A stretch of DNA of 64,000 nucleotides from Yersinia thracica (GTDB taxonomy: Bacteria > Pseudomonadota > Gammaproteobacteria > Enterobacterales > Enterobacteriaceae), in the NCBI RefSeq assembly GCF_902170565.1, contig NZ_CABHXX010000067.1:19185-83184 (forward strand), in the 5' to 3' direction. The notes beneath the pieces were generated by a model. The model was not told the DNA's origin, did not search any database, and worked only from the letters and a program-made list of their open reading frames with translations. Below, one piece after another: positions 37,207 through 47,284 of this stretch. Made by a program: the position numbers and the translations under genes. How positions within the stretch are numbered: the stretch's first letter is position 1; each line of letters begins with the position of its first letter.

Positions 37207-37234
37207 ATGATACTGGATATAAAACCAGCTTCAA
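37207..37234 (-). promoter_or_regulatory. uvrB promoter with LexA (SOS) box
   Basis: On the minus strand -35 TTGAAG and -10 TATCAT are separated by exactly 16 nt, and that spacer is CTGGTTTTATATCCAG (37228-37213), a CTG-N10-CAG LexA box. The E. coli uvrB promoter has the same layout. LexA binding should block RNA polymerase until SOS induction. Confidence 0.82.
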
Positions 37235-37529
37235 GCAGCAAAATGCCAAAATCGCTCTCAATGCGATGTCCTTTGCATTGTTACAGTGACATGTAACTGA
37301 TATTTTCACCCTAAATGTATTTTATCCCCAGCCGTTAACATAAATACATTATTGATAGTTAATTGATTAAAGATCATCCATATGTGCGGGCTATATTTTT
37401 TGAGTGCTTGATTTTAATTAACTCATTGAAAATTAAATAAATTACCAAAAAGTCGAGAATCCGGACAACATGAGCGTAAGCCGCGTCCGCTCTCGCTTGC
37501 CATCAGTTTTCTATGGCTAATGCACAAGG

Positions 37530-37552
37530 TTATCCACAGGAATGGTGGATAA
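37530..37552. promoter_or_regulatory. Facing DnaA boxes upstream of uvrB
   Basis: A perfect DnaA box TTATCCACA (37530-37538) faces a one-mismatch copy (GGTGGATAA, 37544-37552), forming 8-bp inverted arms. The site is about 300 nt upstream of the LexA promoter. From memory, E. coli uvrB also has a DnaA-bound distal promoter at about this distance. The stretch 37235-37529 between them holds no recognised gene. Confidence 0.6.
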
Positions 37553-37787
37553 CTCATTCAAGCCCATAAGGGCCGCGTGTTGGCGAAAAGCAAAGCTTAG
37601 CGATGTAATAGTGACAAACTGGCTTTTTTAGTGTTTTTTTTACATTTTTATTTCACCGCATATTTCAATTAGTGCTAACAAATCTATTTGCTAATTCTAT
37701 AATTTCAGCATTCTACGTGTACAAATTGAACAGTCACCTACGTGACTGTATCTTTTGCACCATGTTCTGCTTGATAGCACTGCTTAA

Positions 37788-38054
37788 GTGCAAAGAATGC
37801 CCACTCTCCTGCTATCCCTCCCACGACTTGAGCTGTTTGAGTCTATCCTCGCGAGCCAAAACTATTTACAGCCCATTAACATACGCATTTTAGCTCGGTT
37901 CACCGCAACTTGGCCCAAGAGTTGCTTGATCTTGATAGAGAGATACTCACAACCACTCGTCAGAAAGATGGTTTTTATGCTGTGCTGCCGCTACCCAGTA
38001 TGCAGATTTGCTGGTTAATCCTCACTAGCCGTTACAGAACACCGGGATACCTGT
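37788..38054 (+). pseudogene. Possible decayed coding remnant before the UrtE-like gene
   Basis: No intact gene is present. One frame reads LLSLPRLELFESILASQNYLQPINIRILARF and, after a shift near 37905, another reads HRNLAQELLDLDREILTTTRQKDGFYAVLPLPS up to a stop near 38056. Both parts look more protein-like than the surrounding AT-rich DNA, which suggests a frameshifted gene. I cannot name a family. The frame that continues uninterrupted turns Cys-rich and ends at 38018. The call is weak. Confidence 0.3.
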
Positions 38055-38086
38055 GAACAACTGAGACTGACTAAGGAGAAGCACTG

Positions 38087-38797
38087 ATGCTGAGTTTAAC
38101 CGCTGTAAATCAATACTATGGGCAGAATCATATCCTTTGGGATATCAATCTGGAGATTCCTCGCGGCCAATGTACCTGCCTAATTGGCCGCAACGGCGTA
38201 GGGAAAACCACATTAATTAATTGCATCATGGGCCATCTGCCGATTAAAAGTGGCACCATGACCTGGCAGCCTAACCATGAACCACCACAGAATTTGCTAC
38301 AGCACCCTGTCGAGGAGCGCACCGCACTGGGCATCGGCTATGTTCCTCAAGGGCAACAGATTTTTTCCCAAATGAGTGTCGAGGAGAATATGTTGATAGC
38401 CGTGTTGGCTGGCCGCCATCAATCGCGCCATATTCCGAGCTGGGTTTTTGAGTTGTTTCCCCAGCTATATGACAAACGCAGTCTGCGGGGTGGCGAACTG
38501 AGCCGCAATCAGCAGCAACAGTTGGCCATTGCCCGTGCACTGGTGACCGAGCCGGAGTTGCTTATCCTTGATGAGCCGGGCAGTGGCGTGTTGCCACCAT
38601 TACGTGAAGAAATCGGCAATATATTGCACCAACTCAGCAGCAGCTTTGGCATGACAGTATTGTTAGTCGAGCATAGATTGCCGTTTATTCAACATGTTGC
38701 GGATAGATTCTGTCTGATGGCAGGCGGCAGAAATGTGGCACAAGGGACATTAGATCAGTTGGATGAAAATATGATTATTGAGCATTTAACCCGTTGA
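38087..38797 (+). CDS. Orphan UrtE-like ABC transporter ATPase, degenerate signature
   Basis: A 236-residue ATPase resembling UrtE, the LivF-type ATPase of the urea importer. Walker A is GRNGVGKTT (34-42), and YVPQGQQIFSQMSVEENM and LLVEHRLPFIQHVADRFCLMAGG are typical. Two key motifs deviate. The ABC signature LSGGQ reads LSRNQ (in GGELSRNQQQQLAIARAL). The D-loop region after Walker B reads DEPGSGVLPP where UrtE has DEPTEGIQP. No urtABCD, permease or binding protein is in the window. The gene sits alone between uvrB and bioD, which adjoin in E. coli. It may be a remnant or a repurposed subunit. Confidence 0.75.
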   Translation: MLSLTAVNQYYGQNHILWDINLEIPRGQCTCLIGRNGVGKTTLINCIMGHLPIKSGTMTWQPNHEPPQNLLQHPVEERTALGIGYVPQGQQIFSQMSVEENMLIAVLAGRHQSRHIPSWVFELFPQLYDKRSLRGGELSRNQQQQLAIARALVTEPELLILDEPGSGVLPPLREEIGNILHQLSSSFGMTVLLVEHRLPFIQHVADRFCLMAGGRNVAQGTLDQLDENMIIEHLTR

Positions 38798-38846
38798 TAT
38801 GGCGCAGGCAAGCTCCGTCAGCAGTATATTGGTGCCAAAAAAAAGT

Positions 38847-38873
38847 GGGCTAATAACCGCTATTAGCCCTTTT
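38847..38873. terminator. Bidirectional terminator between the UrtE-like gene and bioD
   Basis: Perfect 9-bp stem GGGCTAATA/TATTAGCCC with loop ACCGC. It is followed by TTTT on the plus strand and, after AC, by a run of U residues on the minus strand, so it serves both genes. Confidence 0.88.
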
Positions 38874-38900
38874 CGTCGCCTAATGGCTAAAAGTCCGTAT

Positions 38901-39605
38901 TTACCGCGCCGCAGCCAGTAAACTTAAATCTAGATAGTCACCCAGATCAGAGCGCGTCGTCGCAGGATTATCAGCCAGATCATCCAAATGAGGAATCACG
39001 CCCAATAAGGGGGCGCTAATCATTTGTGTCAGTGTTGCCATGTATTCAGTTTGTCGCCGCCCCGCAGGGATCACTTCATTAGCGACCCAACCCACCAGAC
39101 TCAGCCCCACCTGCTCAATAGCCAAAGCGGTCAACAATGCATGATTGATGCACCCCAGTTTTATCCCAACAACCATAATCACCGGCAATTGTTCTTGTTG
39201 CACCCAATCAGCAAAAGTGGCTTGTGGGGAAAGTGGCGTAAACCAGCCCCCCGCCCCCTCGACCAGTATCCAGTCAGCGGATTGCTCAAGCTGGCGCAAC
39301 CCTTCAGATAACACAGACAAATGAATCTCTTGCCCTTCACTTACACTGGCAATATGTGGCGAAGTCGCCTCCAGCAATGTCAGCGGGTTCACCTGTGCAT
39401 AAGACAATGCTTGAGTGCTGTTGGCCTGTAATGCCAGCGCATCACTGTTACGCAAGCCATCAGCCGTCATCTGGCTGCCCGAGGCCACCGGTTTATAACC
39501 GGCAGTGCGATACCCCTCAAGTGCAGCAGCTTGTAATAATGCACAACTGGCAACTGTCTTACCGACATCAGTATCTGTGCCGGTGATAAACCAACGTTTA
39601 GTCAC
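38901..39605 (-). CDS. bioD: Dethiobiotin synthase BioD
   Basis: ATP-dependent closure of the ureido ring from diaminopelargonate and CO2, giving dethiobiotin. The P-loop is GTDTDVGKTVAS and further motifs are GYKPVASGS, ILVEGAGGWFTPLS and VVGIKLGCINHALLT. The GTG at 39605 (reading [15 protein letters not shown]) aligns with the E. coli start and gives 234 residues; an in-frame ATG at 39620 would add five. It overlaps the end of bioC. Last gene of bioBFCD. Confidence 0.92.
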   Translation of the reverse strand: MTKRWFITGTDTDVGKTVASCALLQAAALEGYRTAGYKPVASGSQMTADGLRNSDALALQANSTQALSYAQVNPLTLLEATSPHIASVSEGQEIHLSVLSEGLRQLEQSADWILVEGAGGWFTPLSPQATFADWVQQEQLPVIMVVGIKLGCINHALLTALAIEQVGLSLVGWVANEVIPAGRRQTEYMATLTQMISAPLLGVIPHLDDLADNPATTRSDLGDYLDLSLLAAAR

Positions 39606-40425
39606 GATAAATAACCCCATAAACTAAATGGTAACTCAGCGGATAATAACCGGATTGCATGTTATAAGCGCGCTGTAAGGCCATTAGGCGTTCGCGGCCA
39701 CTCAACCCAGCCTCACGCCCCTGATGCAAATGCGTGGCACCAATGCCCTGTAGCGAGCGCATAAGCGCAATGACATTCGGAAATTGTTGCTGATATAACT
39801 GCGGTGTCAGCCTGTGCCGATAATCTTGGCAGGCCGCGCTAATGTGCTGAAATGGCAGGAAATCATTCACATGCCGCTGGCCATCAACCTGTTGCCATGC
39901 CCACCCCAACTCATCAAGTGAGCCACTTGCCAATGTTGAAAACAGAATGATCCCACCGCGGCGTGTAACCCGATACAGCTCAGTCAGCGCCACCGATAAA
40001 TCGGCGCACCACTGCACCGCTAAGTTACTAAAACTGATATCAACTGATTGATCAGAAAGCGGAATATTTTCAATGTCGGCGAGAAGATAGTCATCGGCAG
40101 CCTGGTGTTGGCGGGCGTGTTCCAGCATCCCAGCCGCCAAATCCAATGCAATAACCTGCTTACCGCGCTCGCGCCATAGGCGAGAAAAATATCCGGTGCC
40201 GCAGCCCGCATCCAATACCCTTTGCCCCGGATGCTGCGCGCCGAGGGCCAGCAAGCTATGACCGGTTTCCCGCTGTAAATCGGCGGCGGTGTCGTAACTG
40301 CCAGCCGCCCGACTAAAAGCTGCGGCAATCGCCGGTTTATTCACTTTTGCTTTATTCACTTTCGGCTGATTCACTGCCCGCTTCTTACCCCATGCGGGCG
40401 GTGCATTTTCAGTGGCAAACGCCAT
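39598..40425 (-). CDS. bioC: Malonyl-ACP O-methyltransferase BioC
   Basis: Methylates malonyl-ACP so that the fatty acid pathway can build the pimeloyl chain of biotin. The SAM site is [16 protein letters not shown], and later motifs are [14 protein letters not shown] and [11 protein letters not shown]. The start at 40425 has GGAGG 6 nt upstream and gives 275 residues (251 in E. coli). The extra N-terminal part contains a short repeat, [19 protein letters not shown]. It overlaps bioF by 17 nt. Confidence 0.9.
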   Translation of the reverse strand: MAFATENAPPAWGKKRAVNQPKVNKAKVNKPAIAAAFSRAAGSYDTAADLQRETGHSLLALGAQHPGQRVLDAGCGTGYFSRLWRERGKQVIALDLAAGMLEHARQHQAADDYLLADIENIPLSDQSVDISFSNLAVQWCADLSVALTELYRVTRRGGIILFSTLASGSLDELGWAWQQVDGQRHVNDFLPFQHISAACQDYRHRLTPQLYQQQFPNVIALMRSLQGIGATHLHQGREAGLSGRERLMALQRAYNMQSGYYPLSYHLVYGVIYRD

Positions 40426-41560
40426 ATAGCACCTCCAGCAACCGGTCGATATCTTCACTTTGATGAGCCGAACTCAGAGTAATGCGCAATCGGGCACCAC
40501 CAGGGGGAACTGTTGGCGGGCGAATGGCCGTGACCCACAAACCCGCTGCGCGTAGCTGTTGCGCCAATGCCACAGCCTGCTGATTGTCACCGACTAATAG
40601 TGGCTGAATGGCGGTGTCAGATGCGCCTAATTGCAGCGGTAAATCTGCCGCACCGCGGCGAAATTGTGCAATACGTTGCTGAAGTTGTTGGCGCAAATCA
40701 TCACCTTGCTGAATACGCAGCAATGCAGCTTGCAAAGCACAAGCTTGTGCCGGGGGCATTGCGGTGCTGTATATCAGATGACGGGCATATTGCAGCAAAT
40801 ATTCGGCAACGGGTTCCTGACACAATACTGCTGCGCCGCTTAACCCAAATGCCTTGCCAAAAGTGACCACCAATAGCTCGGGCTTCACCCCTTGTAACTG
40901 ACAACTGCCCCGCCCCGCTTCCCCCCGCACGCCGATACCGTGGGCATCATCCACTAATAACCAGCCCCCTGCCGCCGCAGTGTGTTGCTGTATTACCGCC
41001 AATGGCGCACTGTCGCCATCCATGCTAAAAACGCCTTCCGTCACCACCAAAGTTTGCCCTGAACACGGATTTTTGAGCAGTTTTTGCAGAGCATCGGGCT
41101 GATTGTGAGCAAAACGCCGCAGTTGAGCTGGCGAGTGTGCAGCGGCCTCCAGCAAAGAGGCGTGACTGAGTTTATCGGCCAAAATTCGGTCATCGACAGC
41201 AGTTATCGCCGCCAATACCGCCTGATTGGCCGCATAACCGGAGATAAATAACACCGCGCGCGGGTAACCCAGCCAGTCAGCCAATTGCTGTTCCAATTGG
41301 GCATGAGGCAAGCTGTAGCCCGTCACATGGCCGGAGCCGCCGCTACCCACGCCATAGCGCTGCGCCCCTTGCTGCCAGGCCGCAATCACCGCGGCATCCT
41401 GACTCAACCCCAAATAATCATTACTGGAAAAGTTAAGATATCGCCGCGCGCCGGTCTGCAACCAGCGCCCATTAGCGCCGTCATTCATTTGGCGACTGCG
41501 GTAAGCAGCTGCATCGCGCCGTTGCTGCAAACCCTGCTCTATTTTGTCCTGCCAGCTCAT
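40409..41560 (-). CDS. bioF: 8-amino-7-oxononanoate synthase BioF
   Basis: A PLP enzyme that condenses pimeloyl-ACP with L-alanine. The 383-residue chain has the expected elements: [26 protein letters not shown], the [11 protein letters not shown] cofactor loop and the PLP lysine in [13 protein letters not shown]. Its ATG shares one base with the bioB stop (TGATG). Second gene of bioBFCD. Confidence 0.94.
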   Translation of the reverse strand: MSWQDKIEQGLQQRRDAAAYRSRQMNDGANGRWLQTGARRYLNFSSNDYLGLSQDAAVIAAWQQGAQRYGVGSGGSGHVTGYSLPHAQLEQQLADWLGYPRAVLFISGYAANQAVLAAITAVDDRILADKLSHASLLEAAAHSPAQLRRFAHNQPDALQKLLKNPCSGQTLVVTEGVFSMDGDSAPLAVIQQHTAAAGGWLLVDDAHGIGVRGEAGRGSCQLQGVKPELLVVTFGKAFGLSGAAVLCQEPVAEYLLQYARHLIYSTAMPPAQACALQAALLRIQQGDDLRQQLQQRIAQFRRGAADLPLQLGASDTAIQPLLVGDNQQAVALAQQLRAAGLWVTAIRPPTVPPGGARLRITLSSAHQSEDIDRLLEVLYGVCH

Positions 41561-42612
41561 CAGACCGCCGCGTTATAAAATTGAACAGAGTCTTCGGACG
41601 AGGAGTCGCCGTGCAATAATTGCTCGGTCAAGGCCTGTTGTTGTTCACGATCACCGTGATCGGTTGCCGTCTGCTGTGGGTTCAGCCCCAATTTGCGGAA
41701 CAGTTGTAAATCTTTATCTTCTTCCGGGTTCGGTGTGGTGAGTAATTTGCAGCCATAGAAAATGGAATTAGCCCCCGCCATAAAGCACATCGCCTGGGTC
41801 TGTTCATTCATCTGCTCGCGACCGGCGGAGAGCCGTACATAGGAGGTGGGCATCATGATGCGGGCAATGGCGATAGTGCGAATAAAGTCGAAAGCATCCA
41901 CATCTTCGTTATTTTCCATTGGCGTGCCTTTCACTTTGACCAACATGTTGATCGGCACACTTTCCGGTGGTTTCGGCAAATTCGCCAATTGCACCAGCAA
42001 CCCGGCCCGGTCACGAACGCTTTCCCCCAGCCCGACAATCCCACCGGAGCAAACTTTAATGCCCGCATCACGCACTTCGCTGAGAGTATCGAGCCGCTCC
42101 TGATAACTGCGGGTGGTAATGACACTGCCATAGAACTCCGGCGAGGTATCCAGATTGTGATTGTAATAATCCAACCCGGCATCGGCCAAACGGTGGGCTT
42201 GCTGCTTGTCCAAGGTGCCAAGTGTCATGCAGGTTTCCATGCCCATCGCCTTGACACCTTCGACCATTTTTTCCAGGTAGGGCATATCGCGTTCATGAGG
42301 GTTTTTCCAGGCCGCCCCCATACAGAAACGAGTTGAACCCGCCGCTTTGGCTTTTTTCGCTGACTCCAGCACTTGTTCGACTTGCATTAATCGCTCACTT
42401 TCCAGTCCGGTTTTGTAGCGCGAACTTTGTGGGCAATATTTACAATCTTCCGGGCAAGCACCGGTTTTAATCGACAACAAGGTACTGACCTGAACCTGGC
42501 GCGGATCAAAATGCTGACGATGAACAAGCTGTGCTTCAAACAATAAATCCAACAAAGGTTTTTCAAACAGGGCTTGGGCTTGCCCGACTGTCCAGCGAAT
42601 ATAATTTGCCAT
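41560..42612 (-). CDS. bioB: Biotin synthase BioB (radical SAM)
   Basis: Inserts sulfur into dethiobiotin. The radical-SAM motif is CPEDCKYC and the second cluster region includes [10 protein letters not shown] and [11 protein letters not shown]. The 350 residues match E. coli BioB (346). First gene of the bioBFCD operon, transcribed away from bioA. Its promoter lies under the shared BirA operator. Confidence 0.95.
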   Translation of the reverse strand: MANYIRWTVGQAQALFEKPLLDLLFEAQLVHRQHFDPRQVQVSTLLSIKTGACPEDCKYCPQSSRYKTGLESERLMQVEQVLESAKKAKAAGSTRFCMGAAWKNPHERDMPYLEKMVEGVKAMGMETCMTLGTLDKQQAHRLADAGLDYYNHNLDTSPEFYGSVITTRSYQERLDTLSEVRDAGIKVCSGGIVGLGESVRDRAGLLVQLANLPKPPESVPINMLVKVKGTPMENNEDVDAFDFIRTIAIARIMMPTSYVRLSAGREQMNEQTQAMCFMAGANSIFYGCKLLTTPNPEEDKDLQLFRKLGLNPQQTATDHGDREQQQALTEQLLHGDSSSEDSVQFYNAAV

Positions 42613-42669
42613 TACGGCCTCTCCAGGGAAGAGAAAAAAGTGTCGTCAGTGTAAATAAACTCGATATAC

Positions 42670-42701
42670 TGTCAACCATTCTTGTATCAATTTGGTTTAC
42701 A
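42670..42701. promoter_or_regulatory. BirA (bio) operator between bioB and bioA
   Basis: TGTCAACC (42670-42677), 16 nt, then GGTTTACA (42694-42701). This is the bio operator of enterobacteria (TTGTAAACC-N15/16-GGTTTACAA) with one base changed in the left arm. It sits 10 nt before the bioA ATG, so biotinyl-AMP-bound BirA should repress both directions. Confidence 0.9.
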
Positions 42702-42711
42702 ATAGAACCTC

Positions 42712-43989
42712 ATGACACCTTCTGACCTGGCTTTTGACCAACGCCATATTTGGCACCCCTACACCTCAATGACCGACCCGCTCCCTTGCTATCCCGTGGT
42801 GGCGGCTGAGGGGGTTGAGCTACAACTGGCAGATGGTCGGCGGCTGATTGATGGCATGTCATCATGGTGGGCGGCTATTCACGGATACAACCATCCGGCA
42901 CTGAATCAGGCGGCACACCAACAGTTGGATAAAATGTCGCATGTGATGTTTGGCGGTATCACCCATCCACCCGCAGTGAAACTCTGCCAACAACTGGTCG
43001 CCATGACCCCCCCGGCGCTGGAATGTGTGTTTCTGGCCGATTCGGGTTCGGTGGCGGTCGAGGTTGCCCTGAAAATGGCCTTGCAATACTGGCAGGCAAA
43101 AGGGGAGCGGCGGCAGCGGATTTTGACCCTACGCCATGGTTATCATGGCGATACTTTCGGCGCGATGTCAGTGTGTGACCCGCAGAATTCCATGCACAGT
43201 TTGTATCAAGGTTACTTAGCGGAAAATCTGTTCGCGACCGCGCCACAATGCCGCTTTGATGAGGAGTGGAACCCGGAAGACATCACGGATTTTGCTACCA
43301 TGATAGCAAAACACGCAGGTGAAATTGCGGCAGTGATTTTAGAGCCAATAGTGCAAGGCGCGGGCGGGATGCGGATTTACCACCCCGCCTACCTGCGCGA
43401 GGTGAGAGCATTGTGCGATCAGCATAAAATTTTGTTGATTGCCGATGAAATCGCCACCGGTTTTGGCCGCACCGGTAAGCTTTTTGCCTGTGAACACGCA
43501 CAAATCGTGCCGGACATTCTCTGTCTGGGTAAGGCGCTCACTGGCGGGTATTTGACTTTATCGGCCACACTGACCACCCGAAAAGTGGCAGAAACCATCA
43601 GTAATGGTGATGCTGGGTGCTTTATGCATGGGCCGACATTTATGGCAAACCCGCTGGCTTGCGCGGTGGCCTCGGCTAGTTTGAATTTATTGGCTGAAAA
43701 TCACTGGCAACAGCAAGTTTCCGCCATAGAAATTCAGTTGAAACAAGCACTTTTGCCATTGACAGAGCATAAAACAGTGGCTGATGTTCGGGTATTAGGG
43801 GCCATCGGGGTAGTGGAAATGAAACAGCCGGTTAACGTCGCCCGCCTACAACGCGGTTTTGTCGAACACGGCGTGTGGATCCGGCCCTTTGGCAAGCTTA
43901 TTTACCTGATGCCGCCTTATATTATTTCGTCGGAGGCATTATCTCGGCTGACTGATGCAGTGGCATCAGCAGTGGAAAGAGCCCATTAG
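42712..43989 (+). CDS. bioA: Adenosylmethionine-8-amino-7-oxononanoate transaminase BioA
   Basis: A PLP transaminase that makes 7,8-diaminopelargonate using SAM as amino donor. It has 425 residues (429 in E. coli). Landmarks: [67 protein letters not shown] and the PLP lysine in [14 protein letters not shown]. The ATG is close behind the BirA operator and has no strong Shine-Dalgarno, as in a very short leader. Confidence 0.94.
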   Translation: MTPSDLAFDQRHIWHPYTSMTDPLPCYPVVAAEGVELQLADGRRLIDGMSSWWAAIHGYNHPALNQAAHQQLDKMSHVMFGGITHPPAVKLCQQLVAMTPPALECVFLADSGSVAVEVALKMALQYWQAKGERRQRILTLRHGYHGDTFGAMSVCDPQNSMHSLYQGYLAENLFATAPQCRFDEEWNPEDITDFATMIAKHAGEIAAVILEPIVQGAGGMRIYHPAYLREVRALCDQHKILLIADEIATGFGRTGKLFACEHAQIVPDILCLGKALTGGYLTLSATLTTRKVAETISNGDAGCFMHGPTFMANPLACAVASASLNLLAENHWQQQVSAIEIQLKQALLPLTEHKTVADVRVLGAIGVVEMKQPVNVARLQRGFVEHGVWIRPFGKLIYLMPPYIISSEALSRLTDAVASAVERAH

Positions 43990-44017
43990 AAAAATGACCT
44001 TATTGGCGTCATTGTCG

Positions 44018-44110
44018 CAGTCAGTTTGGATGCGGACAGCGCACAGTAACCGGAGCGTACAAAAAAGTACGTGAGGATTACGAGCACTGCCCAAATTCAA
44101 AATGGCAAGT
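44018..44110. repeat. Dispersed ~90-bp repeat, copy 1
   Basis: The block CAGTTTGGATGCGGACAGCG through GCACTGCCCAAATTCAAAAT and GGCAAGT recurs with few changes at 58919-59008. It contains GGAGCGTACA...GTACGTGAGG. It lies between bioA and pgl, both of which end here. I cannot name the family. Confidence 0.75.
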
Positions 44111-44118
44111 AAAATAGC

Positions 44119-45114
44119 CTATTTCGCCAAAATACTGACCCACATCGGGCCTTTCCCGACTGGATAGCGGTTTAGCGTGGTCAGCTCGCCGCTGTTCTGG
44201 TCAATACGATACACTGCAATATGATCGGATTTCTGACCAGAAGAGATCAAGAACTGGCCGCTGTGGTCAATATTGAAACCGCGCGGCTGTGCTTCAGTCG
44301 GATGATGCCCGACCAAGGCAATCTCTCGCCCGTCCTCAGAAACACTGAAAATCCCCAACAAACTGGCGGTACGGTCACTAATATACAAATGGCGACCATT
44401 TGGCGTGATATGAATATCAGCCGCCCAACGGGTATCACTAAAGCCCGCTGGCATAGCATCCAGTGTTTGAATAATCTTATATTCTTGTCTGTTATTACTG
44501 ATTTGGTATACATCAACCGAGCTATTCAGCTCATTCACACAATAAGCCACCTGCTGATTCGGGTGGAAAGCCATGTGACGCGGGCCAGCACCTGCGGCAA
44601 CCGTCACACTCGCCTGCGCATGTGGGGTTAATTTGCCCGCAACACTCAAATCAAATAAACGCACTTTGTCTTCTTTCAAACAAGGCACCAACAGGATTTG
44701 ATTGGTCGGGTCAATATTTGCCGAGTGCGGCGCAGGTAAGTCATCAAGCTGCTGAATAGGTGTCTGTACCACACCATGCTCATCAATGGGGCTGATACTG
44801 ACACAGTTGAAACTGTAAGAAGCAGAGAACAAGAAACGGCCTTGTAAATCGGTACCAATGTGAGTTGGGCTGCCCGGCAGTGGGGCCATACCGGCGGCAG
44901 TCAAGGTGCCATCGTCGCCGATGTTGTAGCTAACAATGCCAAAATCAGGGCGAACGCCAACATACAGATGGCGCTGGTTTGGGTTGATTGTCATCGGCTG
45001 CACCTGGCCCGGCGCCTCTACCTTTTGCAGTAAAGTTAATGCGCCGGAGGAATCTAATTGCCAGACATGAATCTGTTGACTGTCTGGGCTTGCCACGTAA
45101 ACCACTTGCTTCAT
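44119..45114 (-). CDS. pgl: 6-phosphogluconolactonase Pgl (seven-bladed propeller type)
   Basis: Hydrolyses 6-phosphogluconolactone in the oxidative pentose phosphate path. The 331 residues equal E. coli Pgl/YbhE. The beta-propeller is seen as repeated blades beginning [48 protein letters not shown] and [16 protein letters not shown]. This is the propeller family, unrelated to the glucosamine-isomerase-like Pgl of other bacteria. It is a single gene, divergent from ybhA as in E. coli. Confidence 0.93.
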   Translation of the reverse strand: MKQVVYVASPDSQQIHVWQLDSSGALTLLQKVEAPGQVQPMTINPNQRHLYVGVRPDFGIVSYNIGDDGTLTAAGMAPLPGSPTHIGTDLQGRFLFSASYSFNCVSISPIDEHGVVQTPIQQLDDLPAPHSANIDPTNQILLVPCLKEDKVRLFDLSVAGKLTPHAQASVTVAAGAGPRHMAFHPNQQVAYCVNELNSSVDVYQISNNRQEYKIIQTLDAMPAGFSDTRWAADIHITPNGRHLYISDRTASLLGIFSVSEDGREIALVGHHPTEAQPRGFNIDHSGQFLISSGQKSDHIAVYRIDQNSGELTTLNRYPVGKGPMWVSILAK

Positions 45115-45341
45115 CTCTACTCCTTAGTCGAACCTGTTGGGCAATGCTATTAACAAATTATTTATACCCTAGATAATACAACAGTCCGCCGTTGCGCGGC
45201 TCAAAACTTCTCCCGCTTATTTTTAACCGATTATGCTCCCCGCGCCCAAGCCAGGTTTAATCAGCCTGCTATCCGGTGTACCATCAGAAAATACTATCCA
45301 AACATATTATTTATATACTTTTTAATAAAACTGGGGCTGCC

Positions 45342-46163
45342 ATGACATACCGTATTATTGCATTGGATCTGGATGGAACACTGCTCGACAGCAAGAAACG
45401 TATTTTGCCAGAATCTTTATCTGCACTGGCCCAGGCACGGGCTGAGGGTGTGAAAGTGGTGGTGGTCACTGGCCGCCATCATGTGGCGATTCACCCGTTT
45501 TATCAGGCTTTAGCGCTAGACACCCCCGCAATTTGCTGTAATGGCACCTATATTTATGATTATCAAGCCAAAAAAGTTTTGGATTCCAATCCATTACAGC
45601 CCCAGCAGGCGGTTCAAGTATTACAATTACTGGAACAAAGTGATATCCACGGGTTGATGTATGTCGATGACGCCATGCTTTATCAGCAGACCAGCGGGCA
45701 TGTTGTTCGCTCCCTGAGCTGGGCCGAATCATTGCCGGTTGCCCAACGCCCAACACTGCTGCATGTCGAGAGCTTATTAGATGCTGCCCATAGCGCCAAT
45801 GCCATCTGGAAATTTGCAACTTCCCATGCCGATATTGACCAACTAAAAGCATTCGCCAGCAAAGTAGAAAATGAAATGGGGCTGGCGTGTGAATGGTCGT
45901 GGCATGATCAGGTGGATATTGCGCAAGCCGGTAATAGCAAAGGGATGCGCCTGCAACAATGGGTTGAGTCTCAAGGTTTGAGCATGAAAGACGTGGTGGC
46001 TTTTGGCGATAACTTTAATGATTTAAGCATGCTTGAGACCGCCGGTTTAGGTGTGGCGATGGGCAACAGCGCCGATGCCATCAAACAACGGGCTGATTTG
46101 GTGATTGCCGATAACGAACAGCCGGGCATTGCCGCCGTTATCCGCCAGCATGTATTGGCTTAA
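45342..46163 (+). CDS. ybhA: HAD-family phosphatase YbhA (pyridoxal phosphatase)
   Basis: A HAD (Cof-type) phosphatase of 273 residues. Motif I is ALDLDGTLLDS with the nucleophilic Asp, motif II VVVVTGRHH, and motif IV VVAFGDNFNDLSML. E. coli YbhA (272) dephosphorylates pyridoxal phosphate and some sugar phosphates. The start at 45342 (MTYRIIALDLDG) has GGGG upstream; the frame upstream to 45276 is not conserved. It is convergent with modC. Confidence 0.9.
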   Translation: MTYRIIALDLDGTLLDSKKRILPESLSALAQARAEGVKVVVVTGRHHVAIHPFYQALALDTPAICCNGTYIYDYQAKKVLDSNPLQPQQAVQVLQLLEQSDIHGLMYVDDAMLYQQTSGHVVRSLSWAESLPVAQRPTLLHVESLLDAAHSANAIWKFATSHADIDQLKAFASKVENEMGLACEWSWHDQVDIAQAGNSKGMRLQQWVESQGLSMKDVVAFGDNFNDLSMLETAGLGVAMGNSADAIKQRADLVIADNEQPGIAAVIRQHVLA

Positions 46164-46174
46164 TCATTAAGCTG

Positions 46175-46203
46175 AAAAAAAGTGCCTCAATGACGGGCTT
46201 TTT
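46175..46203. terminator. Probable bidirectional terminator between ybhA and modC
   Basis: AAAAAAAG ... CTTTTT arms enclose an imperfect G/C step (TGCC/GGG). Both strands gain a T-run. The inner pairing is weak. Confidence 0.45.
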
Positions 46204-46219
46204 AACCTATTGATAATAG

Positions 46220-47284
46220 CTAATTTTTGCGATTAAACGACACACTTTTTATCTGTGCGTAAACCCACTGGCCGGGCTTCAGCCCCAGCTCATCCCGCGC
46301 CCATGGTGTAATTCTCGCCCATAACCATTGGTCGCCAACCGCCAGTTTGACATCAATCTGCCCATCAACTTCAAGGCATTCGGCTATTTTTACCGGCAAG
46401 ATATTGCGAATACTGCTGTTTTGCGGCGGCTGCAAGACTAAGGAAACATCGGCCGCATTAATCCGGATGCGCATTGAGTCGCCCTCTTGCGCCTCCAATT
46501 TGCCGACCCACAACCGCTGGTCGCCTAATGCCAACGCCGTCATTGCATAACGGTCATGATGACCAATGACATTCACCCGCAATATGCTGCTCGGCTCTTC
46601 CCGTTGCAGCCATGGGCGCAGTGCGCTACTGGCCCACACTTCCTCCAATCCACCTACCGCCCGAACTTTACCGGCATCCATCACCACCACTTGATCCGCC
46701 AGACGCAAAATCTCGTCCATGCTGTGGCTGACATACAATATCGGCGTATTGACGTCTTGCGCCAAGCGCTCCAGGTACGGCAACAGCTCGCGTTTACGCG
46801 GCAAATCCAGTGAGGCCAAGGGCTCATCCATCAGCAACAGCTCAGGGGCGGTCAGTAATGCACGGCCAATGGCCACCCGCTGTTTTTCGCCACCAGACAG
46901 GGTAAGTGGGAAGCGGCCTAATAGCGCCTCAATACCCAGCAAACCCACAATGGTATCAAACTGCCCGCGCATTGACGGCTTCATGCCATATTGCAAGTTG
47001 CCCATCACGCGATAATGGGGGAACAAACGCGCATCCTGAAAGACATAACCTACCCGACGTTTTTCCGGTGGCAGATAAATATTCTGTTCTGCATCCACCA
47101 GCACCCGGCCATTAAGCACAACTTTACCTTGCTGCGGGCAAGTCAAACCACCAATCACATTGATCAGCGACGTCTTACCGGCTCCCGACAAACCAAAAAT
47201 AGCCGTAATGCCTTGGGCGGGTAAATTAGTGGTCACTTGTAAATGCAAATCACCCAGTTGTTGGCTGAAATCCAGTTCTAGCAT
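46220..47284 (-). CDS. modC: Molybdate ABC transporter ATPase ModC
   Basis: ATPase of the high-affinity molybdate importer, 354 residues. Walker [10 protein letters not shown], signature LSGGEKQR and Walker [13 protein letters not shown] are followed by [14 protein letters not shown]. The last 130 residues form the TOBE/Mop oxyanion-sensing domain ([32 protein letters not shown] segment). Its start overlaps the modB end by 7 nt. Last gene of modABC. Confidence 0.94.
   Translation of the reverse strand: MLELDFSQQLGDLHLQVTTNLPAQGITAIFGLSGAGKTSLINVIGGLTCPQQGKVVLNGRVLVDAEQNIYLPPEKRRVGYVFQDARLFPHYRVMGNLQYGMKPSMRGQFDTIVGLLGIEALLGRFPLTLSGGEKQRVAIGRALLTAPELLLMDEPLASLDLPRKRELLPYLERLAQDVNTPILYVSHSMDEILRLADQVVVMDAGKVRAVGGLEEVWASSALRPWLQREEPSSILRVNVIGHHDRYAMTALALGDQRLWVGKLEAQEGDSMRIRINAADVSLVLQPPQNSSIRNILPVKIAECLEVDGQIDVKLAVGDQWLWARITPWARDELGLKPGQWVYAQIKSVSFNRKN

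Noticed and set aside
37672..37893. 73-codon Cys-rich open frame before the UrtE-like gene
   Set aside because: Composition is like random translated DNA and no ribosome-binding site precedes it; the neighbouring frames look more protein-like.
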